Below, one piece after another: positions 55,802-64,000 of a stretch of 64,000 bases of DNA. The notes below the pieces were generated by a model that was not told the DNA's origin, did not search any database, and was given only the letters and a program-made list of their open reading frames with translations. Numbering within the stretch: position 1 is the first letter of the stretch; every line of letters starts with the position of its first letter. Position numbers and translations under genes: made by a program. The stretch comes from Mucilaginibacter geliditolerans (lineage in GTDB: Bacteria > Bacteroidota > Bacteroidia > Sphingobacteriales > Sphingobacteriaceae): positions 325,599-389,598 of the forward strand of contig NZ_JACHBY010000007.1 in assembly GCF_014200495.1 (NCBI RefSeq), given 5' to 3'.

Positions 55802-58108
55802 ATGAAGATAAAATGTACGATTGCCGCCTCATTGTTTATGGCGATAATGTTTGTAAATATCTGTGCCAAAGCCCAGCAATCAACGGTAAAATATCCAATA
55901 ATACCTTACCCAACATCCCTTACACCCGCAAACGGGTATTTTGTAATAACACCGGCTACGCGCATAGTTGTACCGGGTAACCACCTGTTTGCTAACGAAG
56001 CCGCTATGCTTAACGGGTTTTTTGCCAATAGCTTCGGTAAAGCGCTTCAAAAAAGCACACAACCCGTAACTCACTCCATATTATTAAAATATGATGCAGC
56101 TATTATAGCTGATGAAGGCTATACGCTTTCTATATCCCCAAAACAGATAACAATTGCTGCCAGAACACCTGCGGGTATGTTTATGGCGGTACAAACTATA
56201 AGGCAATTATTGCCTGCCAATGTTGAACTGGCAAACGCAACGTCGCTTAAAAGCTTATCGCTGCCGGCTGTTGAAATAAAGGATGAGCCCGCTTATGCCT
56301 GGCGCGGTATGCACCTTGATGTGTCACGGCATTTCTTTTCTATCGCCTATCTTAAAAAATTCATCAATGTAATGGCGCTTTATAAAATGAATAAGCTGCA
56401 TTTACATTTAACGGATGACCAGGGCTGGCGCATCGAAATAAAAAAATATCCTAAATTAACAGAGGAAGGGGCATGGCGCACATTTGATAAAAATGATTCG
56501 GCGTGCATGAAACGCGCCCCCGATAACCCTGATTTTGCTATCGATACGGAGCATATCATCCACAAAAATGGCAAAACGCTGTATGGCGGTTTTTACACCC
56601 AGCAAGAGATGAAAGGGCTGGTAGCTTATGCTGCAGCAAGACATATAGATATTATCCCCGAAATTGATATGCCGGGTCATATGATGGCAGCTATAAATGC
56701 CTATCCTTTTTTAACCTGTAATGGCGAGAATAAATGGGGCGACCTGTTCACCAAACCAATCTGCCCCTGTAATGAAAGTACTTTTGATTTTGCTGAGAAC
56801 GTATTCAGCGAGATCATGGATATTTTCCCATCTAAATACATTCACATAGGTGGTGATGAAGTTGACCGTAGTGACTGGGCAAAATCTGATGCATGTAAAG
56901 CCCTGATGAAGCGTGAGGGAATAAAAGACCTGCCTGCGCTGCAAAGCTATTTTATTGATCGAATGGAGGTTTTCTTCAATCAGCATGGCAGAAAAATGAT
57001 AGGCTGGGATGAGATACTGGAAGGTGGCGTAACAAAAACCGCTATTATTATGTACTGGCGCGGTTGGGTGCCTGATGCTCCCGTAAAGGCAGCCAAGCTT
57101 GGTAATAAAGTAATTATGACACCGGGCAGCCCTTTATATTTTGATGCAATACCGGACAAAAACTCTATCCCCGCAGTTTACAATTTTAACGTTATCCCCA
57201 AAGGGCTCACTGATGCTGAAGGCAAGAATATCATAGGTGCACAGGCAAATATCTGGACGGAGAACATTCCATCAGAAAAACGTGCCGATTATATGTATAT
57301 GCCAAGGATGACCGCCCTTGCAGAGGTGTTATGGACAAACCATCAGGATTATGATTCTTATTTACAGCGTTTGGAGAGCCAATATGCACGACTGGATCTG
57401 TTAAATGTTCATTACCGCTTGCCTGATCTTTCGGGTTTCCTGCAATCAAACGTATTTACCGCTCAGGATACTTTGTCGGTGAGCAGTCCGCTGCCATATT
57501 TAACCATCAGGTATACTACGGATGGTACTTTGCCGGTGGCAAATTCAACTTTATTAGGTAAGTCGCTTATTATCAATCAATCACAGCTGGTACGTTTAGC
57601 GGCATTTAAACCAGATGGTACACATGGTGATGTTTATAACCTGCAATATGACAAACAGAGCCTTGCCGAACCTGAAACCGTAGCAAATGTAAGTGAAGGA
57701 TTGATCTGCCGTGATTATAAGCAATATTTTTTGAAGGCGGCATTGATACCTGATACCAAACCCGATACTACTTTTATAGCTAAAACTATTATGGTACCGC
57801 CATTTGCAGAAGCTCCATCGTTCGGTTTAAAATACCGGGGTTACCTGGATGTGCCGCAGGATGGTATTTATAGTTTTTATTTAACCTGTGATGATGGTGG
57901 TACTTTAAAGATCGCAGGCAGGGAAGTGGTTGATAATGATGGGCAGCACTCCGCTATTGAAAAGAACGGTCAGATAGCTTTGAAGAAAGGTTTACATAAC
58001 ATCGCGCTTGATTTTATTGAAGGTGGCGGTGGTTATACCCTGAAATTAAAATACAGTTTAAACGGATCGGTTCCGCAGGATATTCCCGCGCAATGGCTTA
58101 AAAATTAA
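55802..58108 (+). CDS. GH20 beta-N-acetylhexosaminidase with C-terminal PA14-like domain
   Basis: A 768-residue secreted exo-beta-N-acetylhexosaminidase. A signal peptide ends AKAQ near residue 25. It is followed by the GH20b domain (about 33-155), the barrel (about 158-525) with LHLHLTDDQGWR and the catalytic pair D352-E353 in HIGGDE, then a chitobiase-like module (ITIRYTTDGT-like region near 560). Residues about 640-768 form a PA14/galactose-binding-like beta-sandwich (GYLDVPQDGIYSFYL, DDGGTLKIAG). The last domain is absent from the GH20 at 28852 and may give glycan binding. It heads a GH20-GH29-GH29 operon, with 8 bases to the next gene. Confidence 0.93.
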   Translation: MKIKCTIAASLFMAIMFVNICAKAQQSTVKYPIIPYPTSLTPANGYFVITPATRIVVPGNHLFANEAAMLNGFFANSFGKALQKSTQPVTHSILLKYDAAIIADEGYTLSISPKQITIAARTPAGMFMAVQTIRQLLPANVELANATSLKSLSLPAVEIKDEPAYAWRGMHLDVSRHFFSIAYLKKFINVMALYKMNKLHLHLTDDQGWRIEIKKYPKLTEEGAWRTFDKNDSACMKRAPDNPDFAIDTEHIIHKNGKTLYGGFYTQQEMKGLVAYAAARHIDIIPEIDMPGHMMAAINAYPFLTCNGENKWGDLFTKPICPCNESTFDFAENVFSEIMDIFPSKYIHIGGDEVDRSDWAKSDACKALMKREGIKDLPALQSYFIDRMEVFFNQHGRKMIGWDEILEGGVTKTAIIMYWRGWVPDAPVKAAKLGNKVIMTPGSPLYFDAIPDKNSIPAVYNFNVIPKGLTDAEGKNIIGAQANIWTENIPSEKRADYMYMPRMTALAEVLWTNHQDYDSYLQRLESQYARLDLLNVHYRLPDLSGFLQSNVFTAQDTLSVSSPLPYLTIRYTTDGTLPVANSTLLGKSLIINQSQLVRLAAFKPDGTHGDVYNLQYDKQSLAEPETVANVSEGLICRDYKQYFLKAALIPDTKPDTTFIAKTIMVPPFAEAPSFGLKYRGYLDVPQDGIYSFYLTCDDGGTLKIAGREVVDNDGQHSAIEKNGQIALKKGLHNIALDFIEGGGGYTLKLKYSLNGSVPQDIPAQWLKN

Positions 58109-58116
58109 TAATAATA

Positions 58117-60240
58117 ATGAAAAGGTTAGCGCTGATTTTATTACTGATAATTACATTTTCAACTGCTTTTGCACAGGCTCCGCCTAAACCTTATGGCGCA
58201 TTACCTGCCCCGAGGCAACTCAACTGGCAGGAAACGGATATGTATTGTATTATCCATTTTAGCGTAGCTACTTATACCGATAAGGAATGGGGTTATGGTG
58301 ATGAAGATCCGCAGATCTTCAACCCTAAACATTTTGATGCCATGCAAATAGTGGGCGCGGCAAAAGCAGGTGGTTTTAAGGGGATAGTAGTAGTAGCCAA
58401 GCACCATGATGGTTTTTGCCTGTGGCCCACAAAAACCACGGAACATAATATCAGTAAAAGTCTGTGGAAGAATGGCAAAGGTGATATTGTTAGGGAATAC
58501 CAGCTGGCCTGCCAAAAACTGGGCATGAAAATGGGTGTGTATTGTTCGCCGTGGGACAGGAACAACCCGCTATATGGCAAGCCTGAATATTTAACAAACG
58601 TTTACCGTGCGCAATTGAAGGAATTATATGCTAATTATGGCCCGCTGTTTATGTCATGGCATGATGGCGCCAATGGGGGAGATGGCTATTATGGAGGCGA
58701 ACGTAAAGTGCGCACTATTGACCGATCAACCTATTATGACTGGAAAAATACCTGGGGCATTACGCGCAAAATGCAGCCCGGCGCTTGCCTTTTCGGCGAT
58801 GTTGGGCCTGATGTACGCTGGGTAGGCAATGAAGAAGGCCATGCAGGTGAAACCTATTGGGCAACCTACACACCTGAAGCCCCTGATGCCGGTAAAGAAC
58901 CTGCCAATGGTTATTCACGTTATGAAACGGCTACTGAAGGCATACGCAACGGCAAATATTGGATGCCTGCTGAATGTGATGTGCCTATGCGTAATGGCTG
59001 GTTCTACCATCAATCGCAGGATGGGCAAAGTAAATCGCCTTATACATTATTCGACCTGTATTATAAAAGCGTAGGCCGTGGTGCTTGTCTTGATTTGGGC
59101 TTGTCGCCGGATAAGGACGGGGAGATTAGTGCTGAGGATGTTAATATATTAAAGCAATTTGGGCAGCTGTTAAAGCAAACGTTCGCGGTTAATTTAGCCG
59201 CAGGTGCAAGCTTTAAAGCCAGTAATATCAGGGGTGGCAATGCCGCTAAATTTGGTCCGGCATTTTTGCTGGATAAGAGCCGATACTCCTATTGGGCAAC
59301 CGATGATAACGTTACCAAGCCCGAACTGGTGATCGACCTGCATCAGCCAAAAACATTCAACGTTATCCGCCTGCGCGAAAATATAAAACTAGGCCAGCGT
59401 ATTGAAGGCGCGGCAGTTGATGCCTGGACAAATGGTGAATGGAAGGAAATAGCTGCAGTAACCAGTATAGGCGCGAATCGCCTGATCCGCTTGCCGAATA
59501 ATATTACTGCAAGCAAGGTAAGGCTGCGGATCACAGCTTCGCCGGTATGTATAGCTTTAAGCGATTTTGGTTTATTTAAAGAACCTGTACATCTTACCGC
59601 ACCGCTCATCAGCAGGGATAAAGATGGCGTGGTGAACATCAGTACCAGCGCGCCGGTTGCCGCTATTCATTATACTATTGACGGAACGGAGCCAACTTTA
59701 CAATCACCTGTATATTCAAAACCTTTTTTGCTGATCAATGGCGGGATTATTAAAGCCCGTGGTTTTGAAGTTAAGCAGGTAAGCGAAACCGGTACAAAGG
59801 AATTTCCCCTTTCAAAATCAGGTTGGAAAGTTATCGACGCAAATCCTAAAAACGGCAGCGATCCATCAAATGCGATTGATGAAAATGCTAATACTGCCTG
59901 GAGTACATTATCTAAAGATTCAACCCAAACCATCAATTATCCGCAGGAAATAAATATTGATATGGGGACGGCCCAAACTATCAAAGCATTCACTTATCTG
60001 CCCCGTCAGGATAAAATGACGAATGGTATTGCCGATAAGTACGCGTTTTATACTAGTAGCGATGGTGTAAACTGGCAACATGCCGCGGCAGGGGAGTTTT
60101 CAAATATCAGATCGAACCCTGTTGAGCAGTTTATTCCTTTGGCGTCGCCAGTGAGTTGCCGCTATTTTAAGTTTGCTGTATTGCATGTGGTTAGCGGTAA
60201 TGGGGTTGCGGTAGCGGAACTGGGTGTAAAGGTTAAATAA
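58117..60240 (+). CDS. GH29 alpha-L-fucosidase, subfamily B-like, multi-domain
   Basis: A 707-residue secreted alpha-L-fucosidase. After a signal ending AFAQ, the barrel (about 25-350) contains VAKHHDGFCLWPT, nucleophile D183 in SWHDGANG and candidate acid/base E239 in WVGNEEG. It continues with a discoidin-like domain (about 365-490), a chitobiase-type Ig module (about 497-556, IHYTIDGTEPT) and a second F5/8 type C domain (about 568-705). The extra modules suggest binding to complex or anchored glycans. It resembles the shorter enzyme at 27135, which stops after the first accessory domain. The start lies 8 bases after GH20. Confidence 0.92.
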   Translation: MKRLALILLLIITFSTAFAQAPPKPYGALPAPRQLNWQETDMYCIIHFSVATYTDKEWGYGDEDPQIFNPKHFDAMQIVGAAKAGGFKGIVVVAKHHDGFCLWPTKTTEHNISKSLWKNGKGDIVREYQLACQKLGMKMGVYCSPWDRNNPLYGKPEYLTNVYRAQLKELYANYGPLFMSWHDGANGGDGYYGGERKVRTIDRSTYYDWKNTWGITRKMQPGACLFGDVGPDVRWVGNEEGHAGETYWATYTPEAPDAGKEPANGYSRYETATEGIRNGKYWMPAECDVPMRNGWFYHQSQDGQSKSPYTLFDLYYKSVGRGACLDLGLSPDKDGEISAEDVNILKQFGQLLKQTFAVNLAAGASFKASNIRGGNAAKFGPAFLLDKSRYSYWATDDNVTKPELVIDLHQPKTFNVIRLRENIKLGQRIEGAAVDAWTNGEWKEIAAVTSIGANRLIRLPNNITASKVRLRITASPVCIALSDFGLFKEPVHLTAPLISRDKDGVVNISTSAPVAAIHYTIDGTEPTLQSPVYSKPFLLINGGIIKARGFEVKQVSETGTKEFPLSKSGWKVIDANPKNGSDPSNAIDENANTAWSTLSKDSTQTINYPQEINIDMGTAQTIKAFTYLPRQDKMTNGIADKYAFYTSSDGVNWQHAAAGEFSNIRSNPVEQFIPLASPVSCRYFKFAVLHVVSGNGVAVAELGVKVK

Positions 60241-60282
60241 ATAACATAGCCGGGCAACCGGAATCAACATACATTATCACTC

Positions 60283-61719
60283 ATGAAAAAAAGTATTTTA
60301 CCCCTTTTGTTACTTGTCGCGGGCAGTTTGTTTGCCCAGCAGCATAATATGTCAAAATCGTATGTGCCGCCATCTGATACGCTGGTGCAGCAAAAGCTAA
60401 ATAAATGGCAGGACCTGAAATTTGGCTTATTTATGCACTGGGGGACTTACAGCCAGTGGGGAGTGGTTGAAAGCTGGAGCATTTGCCCCGAAGATGAAGG
60501 CTGGACCCAGCGTAAAGGTCCGTACGGTGCTGATTACTATACGTACAAAAAAGCGTATGAGAATTTGCAGACAACATTTAATCCAACTCATTTTAACCCT
60601 GAAAAGTGGGTGAAAGCTGCTAAAAATGCGGGTATGAAGTATGTCATCTTCACCACCAAACACCATGATGGTTTCAGCATGTTTGATACTAAGCAAACCG
60701 ACTATAAAATAACCAGTACAAAAACTCCGTTCTCAACAAACCCAAGGAGCAATGTAACCAAGGAGATCTTTAACGCGTTCAGCAAGGAGAATTTTATGAT
60801 CGGGGCCTATTTCTCAAAACCCGACTGGCACTCAAATGATTACTGGTGGTCGTATTTTCCGCCTAAGGACAGGAACGTAAATTATGACCCGGCTAAATAC
60901 CCCGAACGCTGGCAGAAGTTTAAGGATTACACCTATAACCAGATCCAGGAATTAATGACCGGCTATGGCAAAGTTGATATTTTATGGCTCGATGGGGGAT
61001 GGGTGAGGCCGAAAAGTACCATTGATTCAGATGTTGACTGGCAGAAGACCATACCTTACGACCAGGATATTGATATGCCTAAAATTGCTGCTATGGCGCG
61101 CACTAAACAGCCGGGGCTGATAGTAGTTGACCGCACAGTTGCCGGGCAATATGAAAACTACACCACACCGGAACAGCAGGTGCCTGATAAGCCTTTGGAT
61201 CATCCGTGGGAAAGCTGTATCACCATGGGTAATTCATGGAGTTATGTGCCGGGCGATCATTATAAATCAGCACAGGAAATTATTACTTTGCTGGTGAAGA
61301 TCGTATCGCGGGGTGGTAATTTGCTGATGAATATCGGTCCGGGCCCTGATGGTGACTGGGATCCCGTAGCTTATAGTAGGCTGAATGAGATTGGCGATTG
61401 GATAAAAATAAATGGCGAAGGCATATACGGAACGGAACCGGTAGTACCATACTCCGAGCAAAATATATTTTATACCAAATTAAAAAGCTCGAATACCATT
61501 TATGCGTTTCTTTTACCTGCTACTAATGAGGTTGCTTTACCGGCAAGTATCTCGTTTCATTTAACGGGTATTAAAAAGGTTAAAAAGATCAGCGTGCTTG
61601 GGGCTGATAAAAATTTAAAATACACTGTTGCCGGCGATAGTGTGAAAGTAGTTATACCTGCTGCTTTACAAGCCAATAATAAATTACTACACACGGCTAC
61701 TTTTAAAATACAATATTGA
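60283..61719 (+). CDS. GH29 alpha-L-fucosidase, subfamily A-like
   Basis: A 478-residue secreted alpha-L-fucosidase. The signal ends LFAQ near residue 19. The barrel shows FGLFMHWGTYS, TTKHHDGFSMFDT and nucleophile D237 in LWLDGGW, the form typical of the relaxed-specificity subfamily A that includes core-fucose and alpha-1,2 enzymes. A small C-terminal beta-sandwich completes the usual length. It lies 42 bases after the larger GH29 gene and closes the cluster before a bidirectional terminator. With the subfamily B enzyme next door it would cover several fucose linkages. Confidence 0.92.
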   Translation: MKKSILPLLLLVAGSLFAQQHNMSKSYVPPSDTLVQQKLNKWQDLKFGLFMHWGTYSQWGVVESWSICPEDEGWTQRKGPYGADYYTYKKAYENLQTTFNPTHFNPEKWVKAAKNAGMKYVIFTTKHHDGFSMFDTKQTDYKITSTKTPFSTNPRSNVTKEIFNAFSKENFMIGAYFSKPDWHSNDYWWSYFPPKDRNVNYDPAKYPERWQKFKDYTYNQIQELMTGYGKVDILWLDGGWVRPKSTIDSDVDWQKTIPYDQDIDMPKIAAMARTKQPGLIVVDRTVAGQYENYTTPEQQVPDKPLDHPWESCITMGNSWSYVPGDHYKSAQEIITLLVKIVSRGGNLLMNIGPGPDGDWDPVAYSRLNEIGDWIKINGEGIYGTEPVVPYSEQNIFYTKLKSSNTIYAFLLPATNEVALPASISFHLTGIKKVKKISVLGADKNLKYTVAGDSVKVVIPAALQANNKLLHTATFKIQY

Positions 61720-61740
61720 TTCCTGGAGTAATCGACACAA

Positions 61741-61780
61741 AAAACGGCTTTAACTATTATGTTAAGGCCGTTTTTGTTTG
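61741..61780. terminator. Bidirectional intrinsic terminator
   Basis: AAAACGGCTTTAAC and GTTAAGGCCGTTTT pair along 14 positions with one wobble, and T tracts occur on the exit side of both strands. It ends the GH29 operon from the left and could stop the SRPBCC operon from the right. Confidence 0.85.
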
Positions 61781-61828
61781 TGTGAAATCCATAAGTGTTC
61801 GGAAGATTAAAAAGGAGCATCAGCCTTG

Positions 61829-61939
61829 TGCGATTCCCGCCCTGGGGCGGGGAAGGGTGGGGTTTAACAGCTTATTTGGTGTATAAACCCCTCCCTGCCA
61901 CTTCACATCCAACCACACCCCTCCCGTTGGGAGGGAATT
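61829..61939. repeat. GC-rich imperfect inverted repeat
   Basis: GATTCCCGCCCTGGGGCGGG and, about 60 bases later, CCCCTCCCGTTGGGAGGGAA are inverted imperfect copies, each with its own hairpin. It fills the gap between the GH29 terminator and the SRPBCC operon and looks like an intergenic dispersed element. Confidence 0.5.
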
Positions 61940-61980
61940 AAAAACAGAAATGTAATTTTCCAAACACCTATGGTCTGCAA

Positions 61981-62454
61981 TCATAAAGAGCTGACTGTCG
62001 CCTTTAAATATGGTGTTCCTTTGCCTGTTGTGAGGTAAGTCTGTAAGCTCAATATAAAATAATCCCAGGCGGGTTCGCATACGTCGTAGCACTCAAAGCT
62101 TTTATTTAGCCCTTCATGGTGCAGCGTTAATATTGTGCTTTTACCGTCATTTGTTATCGTCCATATCAATTTGGTACCTACCCATTCATCTCTTTTTGTC
62201 AGGTTCGGCATATCAATGTAAGCCTTCAGGCATAACCATGTTACCTGCTGATCAGGGACTGCTTCGAGAATCTCGAAGGTCTTTCTCGTCTCGCCGAAAG
62301 CTATATTATATTGATCGCCCTTTTTTGCTGCCGATCCCGAATAGTCAATACTCCACCAATCTGGGATATGTTGGATAAGAGCGGTGTAAACTTCACCTGC
62401 CGGTTTGTTTACGATAATGCGTTTTTGATAATCTTTCATGTTATTTTTTTGCAT
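61981..62454 (-). CDS. SRPBCC (AHSA1-like) ligand-binding domain protein
   Basis: A 157-residue cytoplasmic protein of the START/Bet v1-like SRPBCC superfamily, which binds hydrophobic ligands in a helix-grip fold. Typical features are an N-terminal strand (KRIIVNKPAGEVYTAL), WW at the start of the first loop (IPDWWSID) and a long C-terminal helix (CEPAWDYFILSLQTYL). The ATG at 62454 overlaps the stop of the previous gene (TAATG), indicating translational coupling. A longer start at 62469 and a shorter one at 62439 are possible. It closely resembles the next SRPBCC gene, so the two are tandem paralogues. Ligand unknown. Confidence 0.85.
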   Translation of the reverse strand: MQKNNMKDYQKRIIVNKPAGEVYTALIQHIPDWWSIDYSGSAAKKGDQYNIAFGETRKTFEILEAVPDQQVTWLCLKAYIDMPNLTKRDEWVGTKLIWTITNDGKSTILTLHHEGLNKSFECYDVCEPAWDYFILSLQTYLTTGKGTPYLKATVSSL

Positions 62455-62945
62455 TAAGCCAAATTCCATTTTTCAACCATCTGGGCATCGAAGCTATCAT
62501 CCTCTTTAGAACTTGGTTGACCTTTGCCGGTGATGATCAGATCGCGTAAGCTTTCCTGTATATAATTGGTCCATGCTTCGCGGCAGATCTCATAGCACTC
62601 ATATTGAGGTACCAAACCTTCATGTGTGAATTTGATGGCTGTTTTACCATCTTTTTGCGATATATCAAAGATGATCTTTGTGCCTTTCCATTCGCTTTTG
62701 TCTTCCGTAAATTTGAAATAATTATCGAGTACCAGCCAAACCACTTTCTGGTTGGGGATTAGCTCAATCAATTTTATTTTACAGTAATGAATGTCTTTAT
62801 AATGATAGAGATATTCATCGTTAAGCTTATCTGTACCACCCTCAATGTTTTCCGACCACCATCCGCGAACATTATTGATAGCGTCATATGCTTCTTTCGG
62901 GCTTTGACCTACCACAAGGGTAGTAGTAAAATCTGATGTTGCCAT
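62454..62945 (-). CDS. SRPBCC domain protein
   Basis: A 163-residue SRPBCC-superfamily protein with the same layout as its neighbour: the strand TTLVVGQSPKEAYDAI, WW in NNVRGWWSEN, KFTHEGLVPQYECYEICREAW before the long helix, and a short charged tail. It lies 12 bases after the ArsR gene and its stop overlaps the next start. These proteins often accompany ArsR regulators in Bacteroidota, but ligands are not established. Confidence 0.87.
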   Translation of the reverse strand: MATSDFTTTLVVGQSPKEAYDAINNVRGWWSENIEGGTDKLNDEYLYHYKDIHYCKIKLIELIPNQKVVWLVLDNYFKFTEDKSEWKGTKIIFDISQKDGKTAIKFTHEGLVPQYECYEICREAWTNYIQESLRDLIITGKGQPSSKEDDSFDAQMVEKWNLA

Positions 62946-62957
62946 TTTCTTTGATTT

Positions 62958-63281
62958 TTAGTTTGTCAATTTGTTGTTTAACAATGTTTCTAAGTTTTTT
63001 AGTTTCGAGATCCAGAAACCATCAAAATACGAGATCCATTTCCGCAGTTCATTAAAGCCGTCCTGTTTCAGGGTGCAATAGCGTTCCCGTCCAATGTCCT
63101 GGATTGAAATAAAGCCCGCCGAGTACAATATTTTAATATGCTTTGATACAGCGGGTCGGCTCATGTCGAAGTTTTCAGCCAGGCTATTGATGGTTAAGCT
63201 ATCTTCAGTGAGCAGCATCAGCATCTTCCTCCGGCTGGGGTCGGCAATTACCTGGAAGGTATCAAGCGTTGGTTGAGTCAT
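62958..63281 (-). CDS. ArsR-family transcriptional regulator
   Basis: A 107-residue winged-helix repressor of the ArsR/SmtB family. It shows FQVIADPSRRKMLMLL at the N-terminus, the recognition helix MSRPAVSKHIKIL and the wing RERYCTLKQDGF. No metal-binding Cys pair is present in the recognition region, so it probably senses something other than heavy metals. Its start overlaps the end of the upstream SRPBCC gene by 20 bases. Palindromes GTAACTT-n2-AAGTTAC in the operon promoter are the likely operators, implying autoregulation. Confidence 0.9.
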   Translation of the reverse strand: MTQPTLDTFQVIADPSRRKMLMLLTEDSLTINSLAENFDMSRPAVSKHIKILYSAGFISIQDIGRERYCTLKQDGFNELRKWISYFDGFWISKLKNLETLLNNKLTN

Positions 63282-63714
63282 TTTCTACAGCGTTTAAACG
63301 ATTAGCGATCTTGTGCATATTCTTGAGCCAGCCTTCATTCATGCCGTTAAACAGGCCAATGTTTTCCATAATCGCAAAATTGCCATGCTCCAGCACTAGT
63401 TCGGTACCGTTATCTTTGGCGTGTAACCGCCATACAACTACTGAATCAATATTGTAGGTGCCATCCCCGGGCCCGGATTTCCACGAATAAGAAAGTTTTT
63501 TGAAGGGATCGATCTCCAGTACCCTGCAATGGACGACCCCATCGAAATTAAGATCGGGTATTGGTTTTACGCGAAATTGAAAGTCATGGCCTACAACCGG
63601 TTTAAAGTCGTTTTTCATCAGCCAGAGTTCCATTAGCTCAGGATTTGTCAAATATTCCCATACCGCCTTTGGCGGATGAGAGAAAAAAAGTTGGTGGTTA
63701 ATACTTTTGCTCAT
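63262..63714 (-). CDS. SRPBCC domain protein, first gene of ArsR operon
   Basis: A 150-residue SRPBCC-superfamily protein of the AHSA1-like type. It begins with FFSHPPKAVWEYLTNPELMELW, contains KLSYSWKSGPG and ELVLEHGNF, and ends with a helix of the form GWLKNMHKIANRL. It heads the minus-strand operon SRPBCC-ArsR-SRPBCC-SRPBCC and starts 6 bases from the proximal operator palindrome. In such pairs the SRPBCC protein may bind the inducer or its product (inference). Confidence 0.88.
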   Translation of the reverse strand: MSKSINHQLFFSHPPKAVWEYLTNPELMELWLMKNDFKPVVGHDFQFRVKPIPDLNFDGVVHCRVLEIDPFKKLSYSWKSGPGDGTYNIDSVVVWRLHAKDNGTELVLEHGNFAIMENIGLFNGMNEGWLKNMHKIANRLNAVENDSTNA

Positions 63715-63719
63715 AATAG

Positions 63720-63735
63720 GTAACTTTTAAGTTAC
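63720..63735. promoter_or_regulatory. Operator-like palindrome, proximal
   Basis: GTAACTTTTAAGTTAC is a perfect 16-base palindrome placed between the -7 box and the SRPBCC start, where a bound repressor would block initiation. It is a candidate ArsR site. Confidence 0.65.
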
Positions 63736-63736
63736 T

Positions 63737-63768
63737 CAAATATATGGGTAACTTCTGAGTTACACAAA
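63737..63768 (-). promoter_or_regulatory. Promoter of SRPBCC-ArsR operon
   Basis: On the minus strand TTTG (63768-63765) and TATATTTG (63744-63737) are 20 bases apart, matching the Bacteroidota -33/-7 promoter. Transcription would start a few bases into the proximal palindrome. Confidence 0.7.
63748..63763. promoter_or_regulatory. Operator-like palindrome, distal
   Basis: GTAACTTCTGAGTTAC, a near-palindrome of the same half-sites, fills the spacer between the -33 and -7 boxes. The two operators start 28 bases apart. Confidence 0.6.
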
Positions 63769-63831
63769 TTTATTTTCAAAAAAAATTACATTGGAGAATA
63801 GGGAGAGTTAACAGTCCTTTTGAATTATATT

Positions 63832-63935
63832 ATGGCGTTGCCTCCGGCCCGGGCTGTTCAGGGCTGCGCTTCGCTCCGGCCCTCCTTCGTCGGGCTAAAC
63901 CCTTACCATCCCTCCTATGTTTGTAATCGTTATTC
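63832..63935. other. GC-rich intergenic stretch of repeat character
   Basis: This stretch (GGCGTTGCCTCCGGCCCGGG onward, with GCGCTTCGCTCCGGCCCTCC) contrasts with the AT-rich flanks and has no coding frame I trust. It may be a dispersed intergenic repeat, but no second copy lies in the window. Confidence 0.3.
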
Positions 63936-64000
63936 TTGTATAGATTATATAAGTGAAAGAGAGTGAGAGCCGGGCTATCCCTTAATAGCTATTTGCATGT

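Overview
The window comes from a Bacteroidota chromosome, most likely a Sphingobacteriaceae member of the Mucilaginibacter/Pedobacter type (inference). The grounds are three SusC/SusD outer-membrane pairs, two ECF sigma factors with FecR-type anti-sigma factors, lipoprotein signals typical of the phylum, scarce Shine-Dalgarno sequences, TAnnTTTG-type promoter boxes, and a LruC-domain lipoprotein. I see no rRNA, tRNA, CRISPR array, transposase or phage gene.

Most of the window is a glycan-utilisation region. From 2 to 9006 (+) runs a tight operon of two GH2 beta-galactosidase-like enzymes (the first cut by the window edge), a divergent GH95 enzyme, an enolase-superfamily sugar-acid dehydratase and an SDR dehydrogenase. 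It converges on a minus-strand regulatory and uptake unit: ECF sigma, FecR, SusC with an STN domain, and SusD (15780 down to 9027). Divergent from that sigma gene is a second SusC (no STN)/SusD pair (16062-20831), followed by a GH18 endo-beta-N-acetylglucosaminidase fused to a beta/gamma-crystallin-like domain and a GH92 alpha-mannosidase. Next come a phosphonatase-like HAD hydrolase, GH16, GH29 and GH20 enzymes and an orphan FtsX-type permease (25.3-33.4 kb).

Two intergenic stretches, 24.6-25.35 kb and 33.37-34.5 kb, are packed with palindromic dispersed repeats. They include an inverted pair that brackets the HAD-to-permease segment. From 34.5 to 44.9 kb lie a propeller-type hybrid histidine kinase without a DNA-binding domain, a PAS protein that ends just after its phospho-acceptor helix, a MarC-type membrane protein, an ElaA-type acetyltransferase with a small unknown protein, a LruC lipoprotein and a sialidase-fold lipid-independent secreted protein.

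A third uptake system follows: ECF sigma (45126), FecR (49153), SusC with STN, and SusD (to 55496), then GH20, GH29 and GH29. Its sigma and anti-sigma genes are separated by two minus-strand genes (DHFR-like reductase, FtsX permease). The FecR-susC gap holds a convincing minus-strand terminator and a minus-strand -7 box over the susC start codon. This suggests a roughly 110-nt cis-antisense RNA like those known in Bacteroides glycan loci. The window ends with a minus-strand operon of three SRPBCC proteins and an ArsR regulator, whose promoter contains two operator-like palindromes.

Taken together, endo-beta-N-acetylglucosaminidase, alpha-mannosidase, two beta-hexosaminidases, two beta-galactosidases, three alpha-fucosidases and a GH95 enzyme form a set suited to complex or high-mannose N-glycans and related fucosylated, galactosylated glycans. 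The substrate is inferred from the enzyme families and not shown directly.
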